Assembly (NCBI GenBank): GCA_028282295.1
Contig: JANQIE010000110.1
Coordinates: forward strand, 1-59,632
Origin: Desulfobacterales bacterium
GTDB taxonomy: Bacteria > Desulfobacterota > Desulfobacteria > Desulfobacterales > JANQIE01
Direction of reading: 5' to 3'
Length of the DNA: 59,632 nucleotides
Below are positions 44,738 to 53,723 of the stretch, piece after piece. The notes below the pieces were generated by a model. The model did no database searches and was not told the origin of the DNA. It was given only the letters and a program-made list of their open reading frames with translations. The position numbers were made by a program, and so were the translations under genes. Every line of letters starts with the position of its first letter. The first letter of the stretch is position 1.

Positions 44738-45793
44738 ATGGAAAACAGCCAAAACAGTCTGCTGACTCTGGAAAATCTGGATAAACATTTCGACATTTCG
44801 GGCGGTCTGCTTGATCAGTTGGCTTTCGAAGGCTTGCGCCTGACGCGCAAGCGCACCATTGTCAGGGCGGTCAATGGCGTCAGCCTGGATATCTTGCCGG
44901 GCGAAACGCTGAGCGTGGTGGGCGAGAGTGGATGCGGCAAGTCGACGTTGGCCCGCACCATCATGGGGCTGTATGCGCCTGAAAACGGCGCGGTTTACTA
45001 CCGGGGCGCGCGCATCGACCGGCTGACCGCCCGGCAAATGCTTCCATTTCGTCGCAAAATGCAGATGATCTTCCAGGACCCTTACGCATCGCTCAATCCC
45101 CGCAAAACGGTCAAAGCCATTTTGCGTGAGCCGGTCCGTTTTCACAACCGAACCTTGACCAACGGCCAGGTGCTCGAACGGGTGGAAGCGGTGATGGAAC
45201 AGGTCGGCGTCGATCCCAAGTGGGCAGACCGCCATCCCCACGAGTTTTCAGGGGGGCAGCGCCAACGGATCAGCATTGCCCGGGCGCTTATGGTCGACCC
45301 CGAGTTTATTGTCGCCGATGAGCCGGTTTCGGCCCTGGACGTTTCCATCCAGGCGCAAATTCTCAACTTGATGATGCAGGCCCAGGCCGAGCGCGGTTTG
45401 ACCTATCTTTTTATCACCCACGATCTTTCGGTGGTGCAGCATATCAGCACCCGGGTGGCGGTGATGTACCTGGGGCACCTGTGCGAGGTAGCGCCGGCGG
45501 CCGATTTGTTTGCTTCCCCGTTCCATCCTTATACCCAGGCGCTGTTGAGCGCGATTCCCAAACTGGGGGCGCGCACTTCGAATCATGTCAAACTCAAGGG
45601 GGAAGTGCCCACACCCATTGATCTGCCGGACGGTTGTATTTTTCACCCGCGATGTATTTATGCCAAAGCGGTGTGTCGCAAAATGGTGCCCAAGTTCCGC
45701 GAAATCGAACCCGGCCGCCGGGCCGCCTGTTTTTTTGCCGGAAAAGTCGGCATAAGTTGGCTGCCAGCACAAGGTGGGCTAAAAAACTTATAG
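44738..45793 (+). CDS. Peptide ABC transporter ATPase (DppF/OppF type)
   Basis: 351-residue partner ATPase: GESGCGKST near residue 65, EFSGGQRQRISIARAL, Walker B EFIVADEPVSALD, and C-terminal GCIFHPRCIYAKAVC. The N-terminus has a ~25-residue insertion (ISGGLLDQLAFEGLRL) before the conserved VRAVNGVSLDI. Completes the five-gene importer. The stop at 45793 lies just before a family A tip and the sensor gene. Confidence 0.94.
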   Translation: MENSQNSLLTLENLDKHFDISGGLLDQLAFEGLRLTRKRTIVRAVNGVSLDILPGETLSVVGESGCGKSTLARTIMGLYAPENGAVYYRGARIDRLTARQMLPFRRKMQMIFQDPYASLNPRKTVKAILREPVRFHNRTLTNGQVLERVEAVMEQVGVDPKWADRHPHEFSGGQRQRISIARALMVDPEFIVADEPVSALDVSIQAQILNLMMQAQAERGLTYLFITHDLSVVQHISTRVAVMYLGHLCEVAPAADLFASPFHPYTQALLSAIPKLGARTSNHVKLKGEVPTPIDLPDGCIFHPRCIYAKAVCRKMVPKFREIEPGRRAACFFAGKVGISWLPAQGGLKNL

Positions 45794-45797
45794 ATGA

Positions 45798-45817
45798 GTG
45801 TCCATCCGGAAATATAG
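45798..45817. repeat. Family A element tip
   Basis: GTGTCCATCCGGAAATATAG, the left terminus of family A, with nothing of the core following. The next bases (GTATAATTAT at 45822-45831) include a -10-like TATAAT directly before the sensor gene. Confidence 0.6.
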
Positions 45818-45834
45818 TAACGTATAATTATTGT

Positions 45835-47538
45835 ATGAAGCTGCGTATCATCATATTGATTCTTGCTGTGAGCACGGTGGTTTCCGTTGTGGCCGGTGGC
45901 TGGTTTTATCACCGTTTGCTGAAGTCATCGTTGTATGATGAGGCCCGGAAAAAGACGATCTACCAGGCCGAGGGTGCCCAGGCGCGCTTTAGCACCTATA
46001 TGACGGAGCAGGCCCGTTCGATCCGGGTTGTTGCCGGCCTGCCGGATATCGTCCGGGCGTTGGCCGCGCCCACCCCCGACGTCCTGGAAAAAACCGGACA
46101 CATTCTGGATCATTTTAAATCAAGGCTTGAAGCCGATATTTGCTATTTGCTCGACCGACGCGGCCGTTGTATCGCGGCGAGCAACCGCCGGGCCAAGGAC
46201 AGCTTTGTCGGCCAATCCTATGCCTTCAGGCCCTACTACCAAAGCGCCATGCGCGGTGTTTCCGATATCTACATGGCGTTGGGGGTTACCTCCGGCAAAC
46301 GCGGGGTTTATTATTCCAGCCCGGTTTATGCCATCCGGAGCGAGGAACCGATCGGGGTAGCGGTGATCAAATCGTCGGTGAAGCGGCTTGAGGCCGGCCT
46401 GTTGACCTTGGCCCCCGATAAAAACGAGGTGACCCTGGTCACCGATGCCAACGGGCTGATTTTCATCGCCAATCATGCCCAATACCGTATGAAGCTGCTT
46501 TGGCCGCGGTCCAGCCGGGAAATCGAGATATTGTCACGGTCACGCCAGTTTGGCCCCGGTCCGTGGGCATGGAGCGGTTTGGCCCGCCTGGATAGCCACC
46601 GGGCACAGGATCAGGACGGAAAAACCTATTTCGTGCATGAACTCAGGCCCTCCGGCTACCCGGACTGGCGCGTAGTTCAACTGATCAGCAGCACCTGGGC
46701 GTTAGGCCAATCGGCCGACCGGCTGGTGCGGCGCACCGGTTTTGCCATTGCCATTGTGTGTTTCGGCATCGCGCTGGTCACATTGGTCCTGTACCGGATT
46801 GCCCAGACGGCGATTGCGCGGCATAAACGGGTTGACGAGGATCTGGTTCGCAAGAACAAGATTCTTGACGGTATTTTGTCCGCTTCACCCATCGGCATCG
46901 GTATGGCCGAAAATCGAACCATTCAGTGGGCCAACAACGCCCTGGTCAACATATTCGGTTATGACGATCAGGCGGATTTTGTCGGTAAAAGCACGCGTAT
47001 CCTGTATGTGTCGAAGGACGAGTACCTGCGCGTCGGCCGCTTGACCTACCCTCAGCTCGAACCGGGACAGACCGCCGCCATCGACGCCGACTTCAGGCGC
47101 AAGGACGGCACCCATTTTGTCGGCCATATCAAGATCAGCGTGCCGGACCCCGATGCCCCCCGGCGCCGGACCCTGTTTACAATCTCGGACATCACCGGAC
47201 GCGTGCAGGCGCAGAAAGAGCGCCTGGAAAGAGAAAAACTGGAAGGGGTCCTGGAAACCGCCGGGGCGGCCTGCCATGAGTTGAATCAACCCTTGATGGC
47301 GATTCAGGGCCTGTGCGAACTGGCCCGCATGGAAATGACGCCGGACCATCCGGTCGCCGAGCGGCTGTCCAAAATCGAGAGCGCCGTGAGCCGCATGGGT
47401 CGCATCACCTTCAAACTGATGGGCATTGCCAAGTATAAAACCCGCATCTATTCCGGCGGCAAAAAGATCATTGATATCGATCAAGCCTCCGAGCATACCA
47501 ATACATCACTGGAGCCGGATAACAACACTTCGGACTGA
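45835..47538 (+). CDS. Membrane PAS sensor with HisKA domain but no kinase ATPase domain
   Basis: 567 residues: helix 1 (about 5-25), a periplasmic Cache-like sensor domain (about 30-300; YLLDRRGRCIAASN, GQSYAFRPYYQSAMRG, VTDANGLIFIAN are typical of double-Cache), helix 2 (about 302-322), a PAS domain (about 345-460; ILDGILSASPIGIGM ... ISDITGRVQAQ), and a HisKA-like helix with His481 in AACHELNQPLMAIQ. Only 86 residues follow, too few for HATPase_c, and none of its N/G boxes are present. The tail YKTRIYSGGKKIIDID resembles other desulfobacterial proteins of this type. No ribosome site is seen. Possibly a phosphotransfer or dimerising scaffold. Confidence 0.82.
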   Translation: MKLRIIILILAVSTVVSVVAGGWFYHRLLKSSLYDEARKKTIYQAEGAQARFSTYMTEQARSIRVVAGLPDIVRALAAPTPDVLEKTGHILDHFKSRLEADICYLLDRRGRCIAASNRRAKDSFVGQSYAFRPYYQSAMRGVSDIYMALGVTSGKRGVYYSSPVYAIRSEEPIGVAVIKSSVKRLEAGLLTLAPDKNEVTLVTDANGLIFIANHAQYRMKLLWPRSSREIEILSRSRQFGPGPWAWSGLARLDSHRAQDQDGKTYFVHELRPSGYPDWRVVQLISSTWALGQSADRLVRRTGFAIAIVCFGIALVTLVLYRIAQTAIARHKRVDEDLVRKNKILDGILSASPIGIGMAENRTIQWANNALVNIFGYDDQADFVGKSTRILYVSKDEYLRVGRLTYPQLEPGQTAAIDADFRRKDGTHFVGHIKISVPDPDAPRRRTLFTISDITGRVQAQKERLEREKLEGVLETAGAACHELNQPLMAIQGLCELARMEMTPDHPVAERLSKIESAVSRMGRITFKLMGIAKYKTRIYSGGKKIIDIDQASEHTNTSLEPDNNTSD

Positions 47539-47610
47539 CCCGGACTGGTGACATGGACCGGGTAATTCAATAAAGATGCAAACGTCCTGTTTCGTAATTA
47601 ATATTAGGGT

Positions 47611-47630
47611 GTGTCCATCCCGAAATAGCA
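47611..47630. repeat. Family A element tip
   Basis: GTGTCCATCCCGAAATAGCA, one mismatch to the family terminus, 47 bp before the next ATG; no partner arm is visible. Confidence 0.55.
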
Positions 47631-47676
47631 TTCACTTGGTGGATTAACGCAAACCGTGCAACAGGACGGAGGGCCC

Positions 47677-49269
47677 ATGGCGTCCGATCATCAAAAAGCC
47701 CTTTTTCACCGGATGCACCACCCTGACTTCTATCCCCATCCGACCGCAACCGTCATCAACCGGGAAACGCACATCTCTCAGGTTTTTCTCACCGGCACCT
47801 ACGCTTACAAAATCAAAAAACCGCTGGATCTGGGCTTTCTCGACTTTACAACCCTGGACAAGCGCAGGCACTACTGCCGGCAGGAGGTTGTGCTGAATCG
47901 CCGACTGGCGCCCAAAGTCTATCTCGAAGTCGTTCCCATCACCCACGACGGTGGTAACTATCACCTGGCAGGTGCCGGACCTGCTGTGGAGTATGCGGTA
48001 AAAATGCGCCAATTGCCGGATTCGCAAAGCCTGGCCCATTTGTTGACCAGGCGCGCCATCGATCATCAGGCCATCCAACGCCTGGCCCGTCATCTGGCCC
48101 GTTTTTATTCCCAAGCCCGTTGCGATGCCGACACCAGGGCCGTCGGCGCCCGGCAAACCGTGCGTGTCAACTGGGAGGAAAATTTCTCCCAGACCGCCGC
48201 CGAGGCCGGCGACGGCCCCGACAGCCCTATCGAGCGACACCGTTTTCTAAGTATCCGGGCCGCGGTCCGGTCGTTTTTGCGCCGCAAGGCAAGCCTGTTC
48301 GACCGCCGCCTGCAGCAGGGTAAAATCCGTGACTGCCACGGCGATTTACGCGCCGAGCACGTCTATTTCAGCAACGGGATTCAGATCATCGACTGTATCG
48401 AATTCAACGAACGCTTCCGCTATGCCGATGTTGCCGCCGATCTGGCCTTTTTAGCCATGGATCTCGATTTCCAAGGGCACGGCGATGTGGCCCGGCAGCT
48501 CATGGCCGCCTATGTCGACCACAGCCGGGACGAAGACATGTTTGCCCTGCTCGATTTTTACAAATGCTACCGGGCCTATGTCCGGGGTAAAATCGGCAGC
48601 TTCCAGCTCCGGCAGGCCGATCCCGCCGGCCGCCGCTATGCCGGTCTGCGGCGCGACACCCAACGGTATTTTCAGTTGGCCTTTGATTATGCCCGTGCGT
48701 TTACCCGGCCGGTGCTGTGGATTTTCTGCGGACTGCCCGCCAGCGGCAAAAGCACCCTGGCGCAGAACCTGGCCGCTGCTTTGGCGGTCCGGCATTTAAA
48801 GTCCGATGCCGTGCGCAAGACCTGGGCGCGGCCGCAGGGCGAAAGCGCCTTTGAACAGGGCCTGTACACTAAGGGGATGACGGCCCTGACCTATGGACGC
48901 CTGTTGTTGGCGGCCCAGGACGAACTTGAAAACGGCACCTCGATGATTCTGGATGCCACCTTCAGCCGGCGCCACCAGCGGCGCGAAGCCCGGCGGCTGG
49001 CCCGCGACATGGATGCGCAGGTAATCTTTGTGCATTGTCGTTGTTCGGACGCAAGCCTGAAAAAACGGCTGCGGGCCAGGCAGGGACGTGCCCTGCTGTC
49101 CGATGCCCGCTTGCCGTTGCTAAACGATTTCAAAGCCAATTTTGAGCCGCCAACGGAAATCCCCGCGGATATGTTGATTACCGTCGACACGGATCAGCCC
49201 CAAGCCAAAAGCATGGCCCGGATTCTGACGCATGACGTCGACCCGCAAGACCGTATCCAACGCAATTAA
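47677..49269 (+). CDS. COG2187/COG0645 fusion: kinase-like domain plus P-loop ATPase
   Basis: 530 residues in two parts. The N-terminal ~330 residues form an aminoglycoside-phosphotransferase-like domain (LTGTYAYKIKKPLDLGFLDF, then catalytic-loop-like CHGDLRAEHVYF and IIDCIEFNERFRYADVAADL). The C-terminal part is an adenylylsulfate/zeta-kinase-like P-loop domain with GLPASGKS at 352-359 and DATFSRRHQRREA. Such fusions are common in proteobacteria; substrate unknown. The ATG at 47677 was chosen with GGAGG 4-5 bases upstream; a GTG at 47656 is the alternative. Confidence 0.9.
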   Translation: MASDHQKALFHRMHHPDFYPHPTATVINRETHISQVFLTGTYAYKIKKPLDLGFLDFTTLDKRRHYCRQEVVLNRRLAPKVYLEVVPITHDGGNYHLAGAGPAVEYAVKMRQLPDSQSLAHLLTRRAIDHQAIQRLARHLARFYSQARCDADTRAVGARQTVRVNWEENFSQTAAEAGDGPDSPIERHRFLSIRAAVRSFLRRKASLFDRRLQQGKIRDCHGDLRAEHVYFSNGIQIIDCIEFNERFRYADVAADLAFLAMDLDFQGHGDVARQLMAAYVDHSRDEDMFALLDFYKCYRAYVRGKIGSFQLRQADPAGRRYAGLRRDTQRYFQLAFDYARAFTRPVLWIFCGLPASGKSTLAQNLAAALAVRHLKSDAVRKTWARPQGESAFEQGLYTKGMTALTYGRLLLAAQDELENGTSMILDATFSRRHQRREARRLARDMDAQVIFVHCRCSDASLKKRLRARQGRALLSDARLPLLNDFKANFEPPTEIPADMLITVDTDQPQAKSMARILTHDVDPQDRIQRN

Positions 49270-49358
49270 TTAAAAAAAACGGGCAAAGAGGCCGTGACAG
49301 CGGCAAATACGGCCTTACTATGGGAAGACAAAGGAAGTTGGATACAAAGGGAAACGTT

Positions 49359-49655
49359 ATGAACCAATCCCAGCTATTAGCACAGGTTCACGAGTGTTTG
49401 ATTCAACTGACGTGCCGGCACCTGACCGGTAAAGAGCGACGGTTGATGGAAGCGGCGGTGCAGGATTTCGTCAACCGGGAAGTGAGCCGCTGGTCACACG
49501 CCGAAATCCTGGACCGGTTTGTCAATGCCCGCGAATCGCTGGAACAATTGGCCCTGTTTTTAAACCGGCATGCGCCGCAAACCCTCTGCACCATACCGCT
49601 GCCGTTCGGCAGGCTGTTCGCCGATTGCAAAAAGCCGGTTATCCCCCCGGCCTGA
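49359..49655 (+). CDS. Hypothetical small protein
   Basis: 98 residues, soluble and mostly helical (MNQSQLLAQVHECLIQLTCR ... RRLMEAAVQDFVNREV), with four Cys. AAGGGAAACGTT before the ATG at 49359 supports the start. I recognise no domain. Stand-alone between the COG2187/0645 gene and a convergent hypothetical. Confidence 0.6.
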   Translation: MNQSQLLAQVHECLIQLTCRHLTGKERRLMEAAVQDFVNREVSRWSHAEILDRFVNARESLEQLALFLNRHAPQTLCTIPLPFGRLFADCKKPVIPPA

Positions 49656-49697
49656 CAGCAACGAACCGAAGCCATCCATGCGGTTCAGCCGACGCGT

Positions 49698-50087
49698 TCA
49701 TTCCGGCAAGAGGGTGAGCTTTGCAATGCGTTGCGCATAATCGTCAACCGATAGCTGACGCCACGGTTCTCGCGGTGAAAATCGCAAGGCCGACTTGGCC
49801 TCCGGCACAAAAAACTTACCTGCCTGAATCACCGGTTGCGACAAAGCGAATTTGAATTCCGCTCCCAAATCCAAAATCATATCCAGCCTGTCACCGGTTT
49901 CCATCAATTCAATCACCCGCAAATTGTTCACTCTTGCGCGCCCTTTCAGGTAACGCCGGCCCCCGGCGTCGGAATACACCTCGATAATCGCATCTGCCAG
50001 CAACAGGGCCGAATCGTGGCTGCCGATCAAATACGCCTTGTCGACCAAGTATTCCCCGTCGGCAAAAGGGATCCAGTTTTCATGCAT
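49698..50087 (-). CDS. Hypothetical protein
   Basis: 129 residues, predicted mainly beta in the middle (AIIEVYSDAGGRRYLKGRA, then VIELMETGDRLDMILDLG) with a helical end; PilZ- or OB-like in outline but no diagnostic motif. GGGAGAGACCACC precedes the ATG at 50087. Function unknown. Confidence 0.6.
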   Translation of the reverse strand: MHENWIPFADGEYLVDKAYLIGSHDSALLLADAIIEVYSDAGGRRYLKGRARVNNLRVIELMETGDRLDMILDLGAEFKFALSQPVIQAGKFFVPEAKSALRFSPREPWRQLSVDDYAQRIAKLTLLPE

Positions 50088-50196
50088 GGTGGTCTCTCCC
50101 GTTTCAATGTGCTGTTTGGTTTGATTCTGACCATAACCTTGTCGTCGATTGAAAACAAGCGTGTGGCCATGACGGGCACACCCCCAATCCTAACTA

Positions 50197-50285
50197 GTGT
50201 CCATCCGGAAATAGTAGATTTTGGTTCAGGTCAAATTCGTGAGAACGCCGACCTGAGCCAAAAAATGCTATTTCCGGATGGACAC
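50197..50285. mobile_element. Family A palindromic element, copy 5 (89 bp) with perfect target duplication
   Basis: Compact copy: ends GTGTCCATCCGGAAATAGTA and CCGGATGGACAC; the core is reduced to a short segment including AAATTCGTGAGAACGCCG. The identical hexamer TAACTA flanks it at 50191-50196 and 50286-50291. This is the cleanest evidence that the family moves by transposition. Confidence 0.88.
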
Positions 50286-50396
50286 TAACTAGCCGCCGGC
50301 ACTAGTTGTAAAAAAATGATGCTTTAATTTTGGACTAACACCCTCCTGGTTTAAACGGCGCCGACGAACACAAGTCATCGTTTGAAAGGAGGGGGC

Positions 50397-50591
50397 ATGC
50401 GTTTTGTCGCCAGATTCAGATGTTCGATGATATTCATCATTTTGACCGGCGCGATGCTGGGAACCGCGTTGTTCGACAACCACCCACCGGCCGTCCTGTC
50501 CGAACCCTTACTCGCGTTGGCCGTCGGGATTGGATTTTTGGTGATTGCAACCGAGTGGCGCTTTAACCGTCCACCGAAAGGTGAGAGGTGA
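50397..50591 (+). CDS. Small two-helix membrane protein
   Basis: 64 residues with two helices (about 10-25 and 37-53) and a basic end (RFNRPPKGER). A strong AAAGGAGGGGGC site precedes the ATG at 50397. It ends 7 bp before the next ORF, so they form a pair. No family recognised. Confidence 0.6.
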   Translation: MRFVARFRCSMIFIILTGAMLGTALFDNHPPAVLSEPLLALAVGIGFLVIATEWRFNRPPKGER

Positions 50592-50598
50592 AAAAAAG

Positions 50599-50817
50599 AT
50601 GAATTCAAAAGAAATGGAAATGGAAATCGAGGCGTTGGCCCATGAGGTCCACCGTTTATATAAAAGTCCCAACCCTGTTTTGGAGCACCAACTTTACTAC
50701 CTGCTGCTGTCCGCGATCAAAGAGAATCTGAGGAAACGGCGCAGGTTGCCCACCCCCTGGTCACCCGGGACGCAGGACGACTTGAACGCCACGACCGTGG
50801 TGCCGCGGATTGACTGA
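50599..50817 (+). CDS. Hypothetical small soluble protein
   Basis: 72 residues, Glu/Lys-rich helical N-terminus (MNSKEMEMEIEALAHEVHRL) with YYLLLSAIKENLRKRRRLP, suggestive of a coiled coil. GAGAGGTGA lies about 9 bases before the ATG. Probably co-transcribed with the membrane protein just upstream; function unknown. Confidence 0.55.
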   Translation: MNSKEMEMEIEALAHEVHRLYKSPNPVLEHQLYYLLLSAIKENLRKRRRLPTPWSPGTQDDLNATTVVPRID

Positions 50818-50914
50818 AAAACAAACCGTTTCTTAACATGGATCTAATTTTGTTCCCTTATTATCATTGTGAATCCACTTGGTGCCGATATGACGATTGT
50901 CCAAGAGGTGCAAT

Positions 50915-51448
50915 ATGAGATCTATACGCAACAGCTTTGTCCATTGGGACGAGTACTTTTTCACTAGCATTTTTCAGTTAGGCGGCCGGCGACTGTTGTC
51001 GCAATGGATCGTCTATCTTTCCCACAGCGGTGACGGCTATCTGTATCCGCTGATCGGCGGTTTGGTAATACTGCTGACCCCCGGCGTCGCCACCTTGTTC
51101 TGGGGAACCACCATCGTCGCCTTTGCCATTGAACTGTCACTTTACAAAATCCTTAAAAACACCATTCGCCGTGAACGGCCCTGCCGGGTGATGGCCAATG
51201 TCACGGAGAAAATACAGGCCAGCGATCGCTTCAGTTTTCCATCCGGTCATACCGCCGGCGCCTTTTTGATGGCCACCATGGCCTATTTTTTCTTCCCGGC
51301 GTTTGCGCCGTTGATGTTCGCCTGGGCCTGCGCCATCGGCTTTGCCAGAATTTTTTTGGGAGTACACTACCCCACCGACATTCTGGCCGGCGCCTTGCTC
51401 GGCATGCTCAGTGCGCTGGTCAGCTTGCGAATGGTTATGTACTTTTAA
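50915..51448 (+). CDS. PAP2-family membrane phosphatase
   Basis: 177-residue type 2 phosphatidic-acid-phosphatase-like enzyme with five to six helices. All three catalytic motifs are present: KNTIRRERP (K-x6-RP), FPSGHT (PSGH) and ARIFLGVHYPTD (the SR-x5-H-x3-D motif, with Ala for Ser). It would dephosphorylate undecaprenyl pyrophosphate, lipid phosphates or similar. AAGAGGTGCAAT before the ATG at 50915 fixes the start. It lies 12 bp before the glycosyltransferase gene, likely an operon for a lipid-linked saccharide step. Confidence 0.92.
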   Translation: MRSIRNSFVHWDEYFFTSIFQLGGRRLLSQWIVYLSHSGDGYLYPLIGGLVILLTPGVATLFWGTTIVAFAIELSLYKILKNTIRRERPCRVMANVTEKIQASDRFSFPSGHTAGAFLMATMAYFFFPAFAPLMFAWACAIGFARIFLGVHYPTDILAGALLGMLSALVSLRMVMYF

Positions 51449-51460
51449 GTCTGAGAATAA

Positions 51461-52486
51461 ATGAAAATTCTTTATGGGGTGCAGGGAACCGGCAACGGGC
51501 ACATCAGCCGCAGCCGCGAAGTCGTGCGTGAATTAATCGCCCGTGGTCATGACGTGCAAGTACTGATCAGCGGACGCGATCCCGCCTTGCTGCCACCGCT
51601 GGAAGAATTCGGTGCCTATCAAACCCGGCGGGGCCTGACATTCATTGTCACACGCGGTAAAATCGAACATTTGAAAACCGCGTGTCAATTGAAGCTGAGC
51701 GAGTTTTACCACGATATCCGCACCTTCGACGCCTCAGCATTTGATCTGGCCATCACTGACTTTGAGCCGCTCACCGCCCGCATCGCCCGGCGGTCCAAAA
51801 TCTTTTGCATTGGCATCGGGCACCAGTACGCCTTTTTCTATCCCATACCGATGAAAGGGGCGCATCCTTTGGCCAAATGGATTATAAAAGACTTTGCTTT
51901 TTGCGATATCCCCATCGGCCTGCACTGGCATCATTTTGGTTTTCCCATTTTGCCGCCGATCATCCCCAATTTTAACGGCGCCAGCCCATCGGTTCAACAA
52001 AATACAATTATCGTCTACCTGCCGTTTGAAGCACGCGAAGATATCATTCACCTGGTCGCGCCCTATCCCGACCACCAGTTCTACATTTACGGCATGCCGC
52101 ATAACGAAGACCACGGCCACATCCATTTGCGCGCCTTTTCCCGCACCGGTTTTCTGGCCGATTTGCATCGCTGCCGGGGAGTCATCTGCAACGCCGGTTT
52201 TGAACTGCCCAGCGAAGCCCTGCAACTCGGCAAAAAACTGCTCGTGCGCCCCTTGAAGGGGCAGATGGAGCAATTGTCCAATGCCCTCGCCATGGAGCGG
52301 TTGCAACTGGGCCGCACCATGACAGCCATGGACCCTGCGCAAGTGGCGCCTTTTCTGAAACAACCGGATCAGCCCCGCCAAAACTACCCTGATGTCGCCA
52401 GACTTCTCGCCGACTGGATCGACAGCGGCCGAAAAACCGCGTTGTCCGATCTGGTCCGACAGGCTTGGCAGGGATTGGAAAAATAG
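51461..52486 (+). CDS. MJ1255/VC2487-family glycosyltransferase
   Basis: 341-residue GT-B-type glycosyltransferase. The opening MKILYGVQGTGNGHISRSRE is the family signature; the acceptor-side ICNAGFELPSEALQLGKKLLVRPLKGQMEQ matches the nucleotide-sugar binding region of MurG-like enzymes. No membrane helix. Probably acts with the adjacent PAP2 phosphatase on a lipid acceptor; sugar and acceptor unknown. Confidence 0.9.
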   Translation: MKILYGVQGTGNGHISRSREVVRELIARGHDVQVLISGRDPALLPPLEEFGAYQTRRGLTFIVTRGKIEHLKTACQLKLSEFYHDIRTFDASAFDLAITDFEPLTARIARRSKIFCIGIGHQYAFFYPIPMKGAHPLAKWIIKDFAFCDIPIGLHWHHFGFPILPPIIPNFNGASPSVQQNTIIVYLPFEAREDIIHLVAPYPDHQFYIYGMPHNEDHGHIHLRAFSRTGFLADLHRCRGVICNAGFELPSEALQLGKKLLVRPLKGQMEQLSNALAMERLQLGRTMTAMDPAQVAPFLKQPDQPRQNYPDVARLLADWIDSGRKTALSDLVRQAWQGLEK

Positions 52487-52922
52487 ACCCCGCCTGTGTT
52501 ACGACTCCGAAGGAAACCACCGTGTCCAAACAAGACCGCGTGGCCAACTGCGCCAAGGGCAATTCGGCCATGGCTGCCCGCCTGTTCTCAAACCGTCATC
52601 AATTCCCCCGTGCAGGGCTTGAGCAACGTCGTTGCCAACAACCAGGGTCCGTCCTGCGCAAGGGCGATAGCGGCATTCACTCTGCTTGTGCCCATCCGGA
52701 AATAGCATCTTTTGGCCCCCGGCGGCGTTCTCGCATTTTTAAAGTCCTCGACATAGCCTGCTATGCCTGTGGTTTAAAAAAGGATTCCTTAATCAACCGC
52801 CTTCGGCCGATGCACCGTTATAGTACAAGCCTATTTCAAAGAACAACGACCTGAATTGGTCTGGATTGCATGACTTTTACTACGTAACCCTGTGAACGGT
52901 TACCCTATCCCTATATGGCGTA
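52487..52922. other. Intergenic region with a truncated family A copy
   Basis: 436 bp. Left part (52487-52680) is GC-rich with no supported ORF and could be a decayed gene; the minus strand reads AIALAQDGPWLLATTLLKPC around 52583-52672, perhaps a protein fragment. The half element lies at 52688-52781. The right part becomes AT-rich toward the unrecognised gene. Confidence 0.4.
52688..52781. mobile_element. Family A element, left half only
   Basis: Starts GTGCCCATCCGGAAATAGCA and follows the copy at 22374 through the GGCGGCGTTCTCGCATTTTT and CTATGCCTGTGG core, then stops; the right arm is absent. Preceded by CTGCTT, a hexamer like the other target sites. Confidence 0.7.
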
Positions 52923-53723
52923 TTATTCCGGTTCTAAGACAGCAAAATTAGTGGTGACCTCGTATCTTATAAGTTTGTATTGCTCATACGTAATCTTTGC
53001 GATGCATGCGAAGTCTCGGCCCCTACTTTTCCGTAAAAGTTCATTAGCTCTTTCCCTCAAGCAACGCGCCGCACCCCAAGTGCCGATCCCCCTGATTCCG
53101 GATACTATCAATAATTTCTTCCTATTGTTCCAGGGATTTTGAATTCGGGCAAGCAAAGCATAATCATCTAACGTTCCGTTTTCAGGGTTTTCGTTTTTAT
53201 CCAATAAATCCTTTGTCTGTTGATAGCTAGGGGATTCATAACATGCGCCATCAAAACAAATCATCCAGCGTTCCGGATATCCCTTTGTCTGTCGAAATGA
53301 GGCTTGAATGTTCGCATTCATTTCCGGGTGAGTTTCTAAGACTTCTCTTGTTACATCATTCGCTTTCGGGCTGCAGATCAAAATGACATTATGTTGTTTA
53401 TTTTCAGTATTTTTTTGAAATTGTGCTACACCCCTTACTGCAGTTTTACTATCTGGAACCCCGGCCAAGGATAGCACTCTCTCCATATAATTTGCTGCAA
53501 GCATATCTTCAAATGTGACATGATTACGGTGGGTGGCATAGGGAGTACCTGCTCCTTCAGATAGAGGGCGCTCAGGCACGACGATTATGGTTTTATCTTT
53601 TGGACTAATGCCAGTAACCGATGTAAAAGGCGTCCGAGATTTTTTAAATTTATACAACCAGGTTGCCCCTCCACCTATAACCGCTGAAAAAAGATTTGCT
53701 ATTATCCCCACTATTACATCCAT
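52923..53723 (-). CDS. Unrecognised membrane-anchored protein in AT-rich island
   Basis: 266 residues: one N-terminal helix (about 3-23, VIVGIIANLFSAVIGGGATW), then a soluble alpha/beta domain. Alternating hydrophobic strands and Gly/Pro loops (TIIVVPERPL at 45-54, VILICSPKANDVT near 114-126, LLIVSGIRGIGTWGAAR near 208-224) suggest a Rossmann-like nucleotide or ligand-binding fold. I do not recognise a family. CGGAGG precedes the ATG at 53723. Codon use is AT-rich compared with both neighbours, so horizontal transfer is likely. Candidates include signalling or defence effectors, but nothing proves this. Confidence 0.7.
   Translation of the reverse strand: MDVIVGIIANLFSAVIGGGATWLYKFKKSRTPFTSVTGISPKDKTIIVVPERPLSEGAGTPYATHRNHVTFEDMLAANYMERVLSLAGVPDSKTAVRGVAQFQKNTENKQHNVILICSPKANDVTREVLETHPEMNANIQASFRQTKGYPERWMICFDGACYESPSYQQTKDLLDKNENPENGTLDDYALLARIQNPWNNRKKLLIVSGIRGIGTWGAARCLRERANELLRKSRGRDFACIAKITYEQYKLIRYEVTTNFAVLEPE

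Noticed and set aside
52465-52854. A 129-codon plus-strand ORF after the glycosyltransferase gene
   Set aside because: It overlaps the end of the glycosyltransferase gene and reads into a family A half element; no ribosome site that fits.
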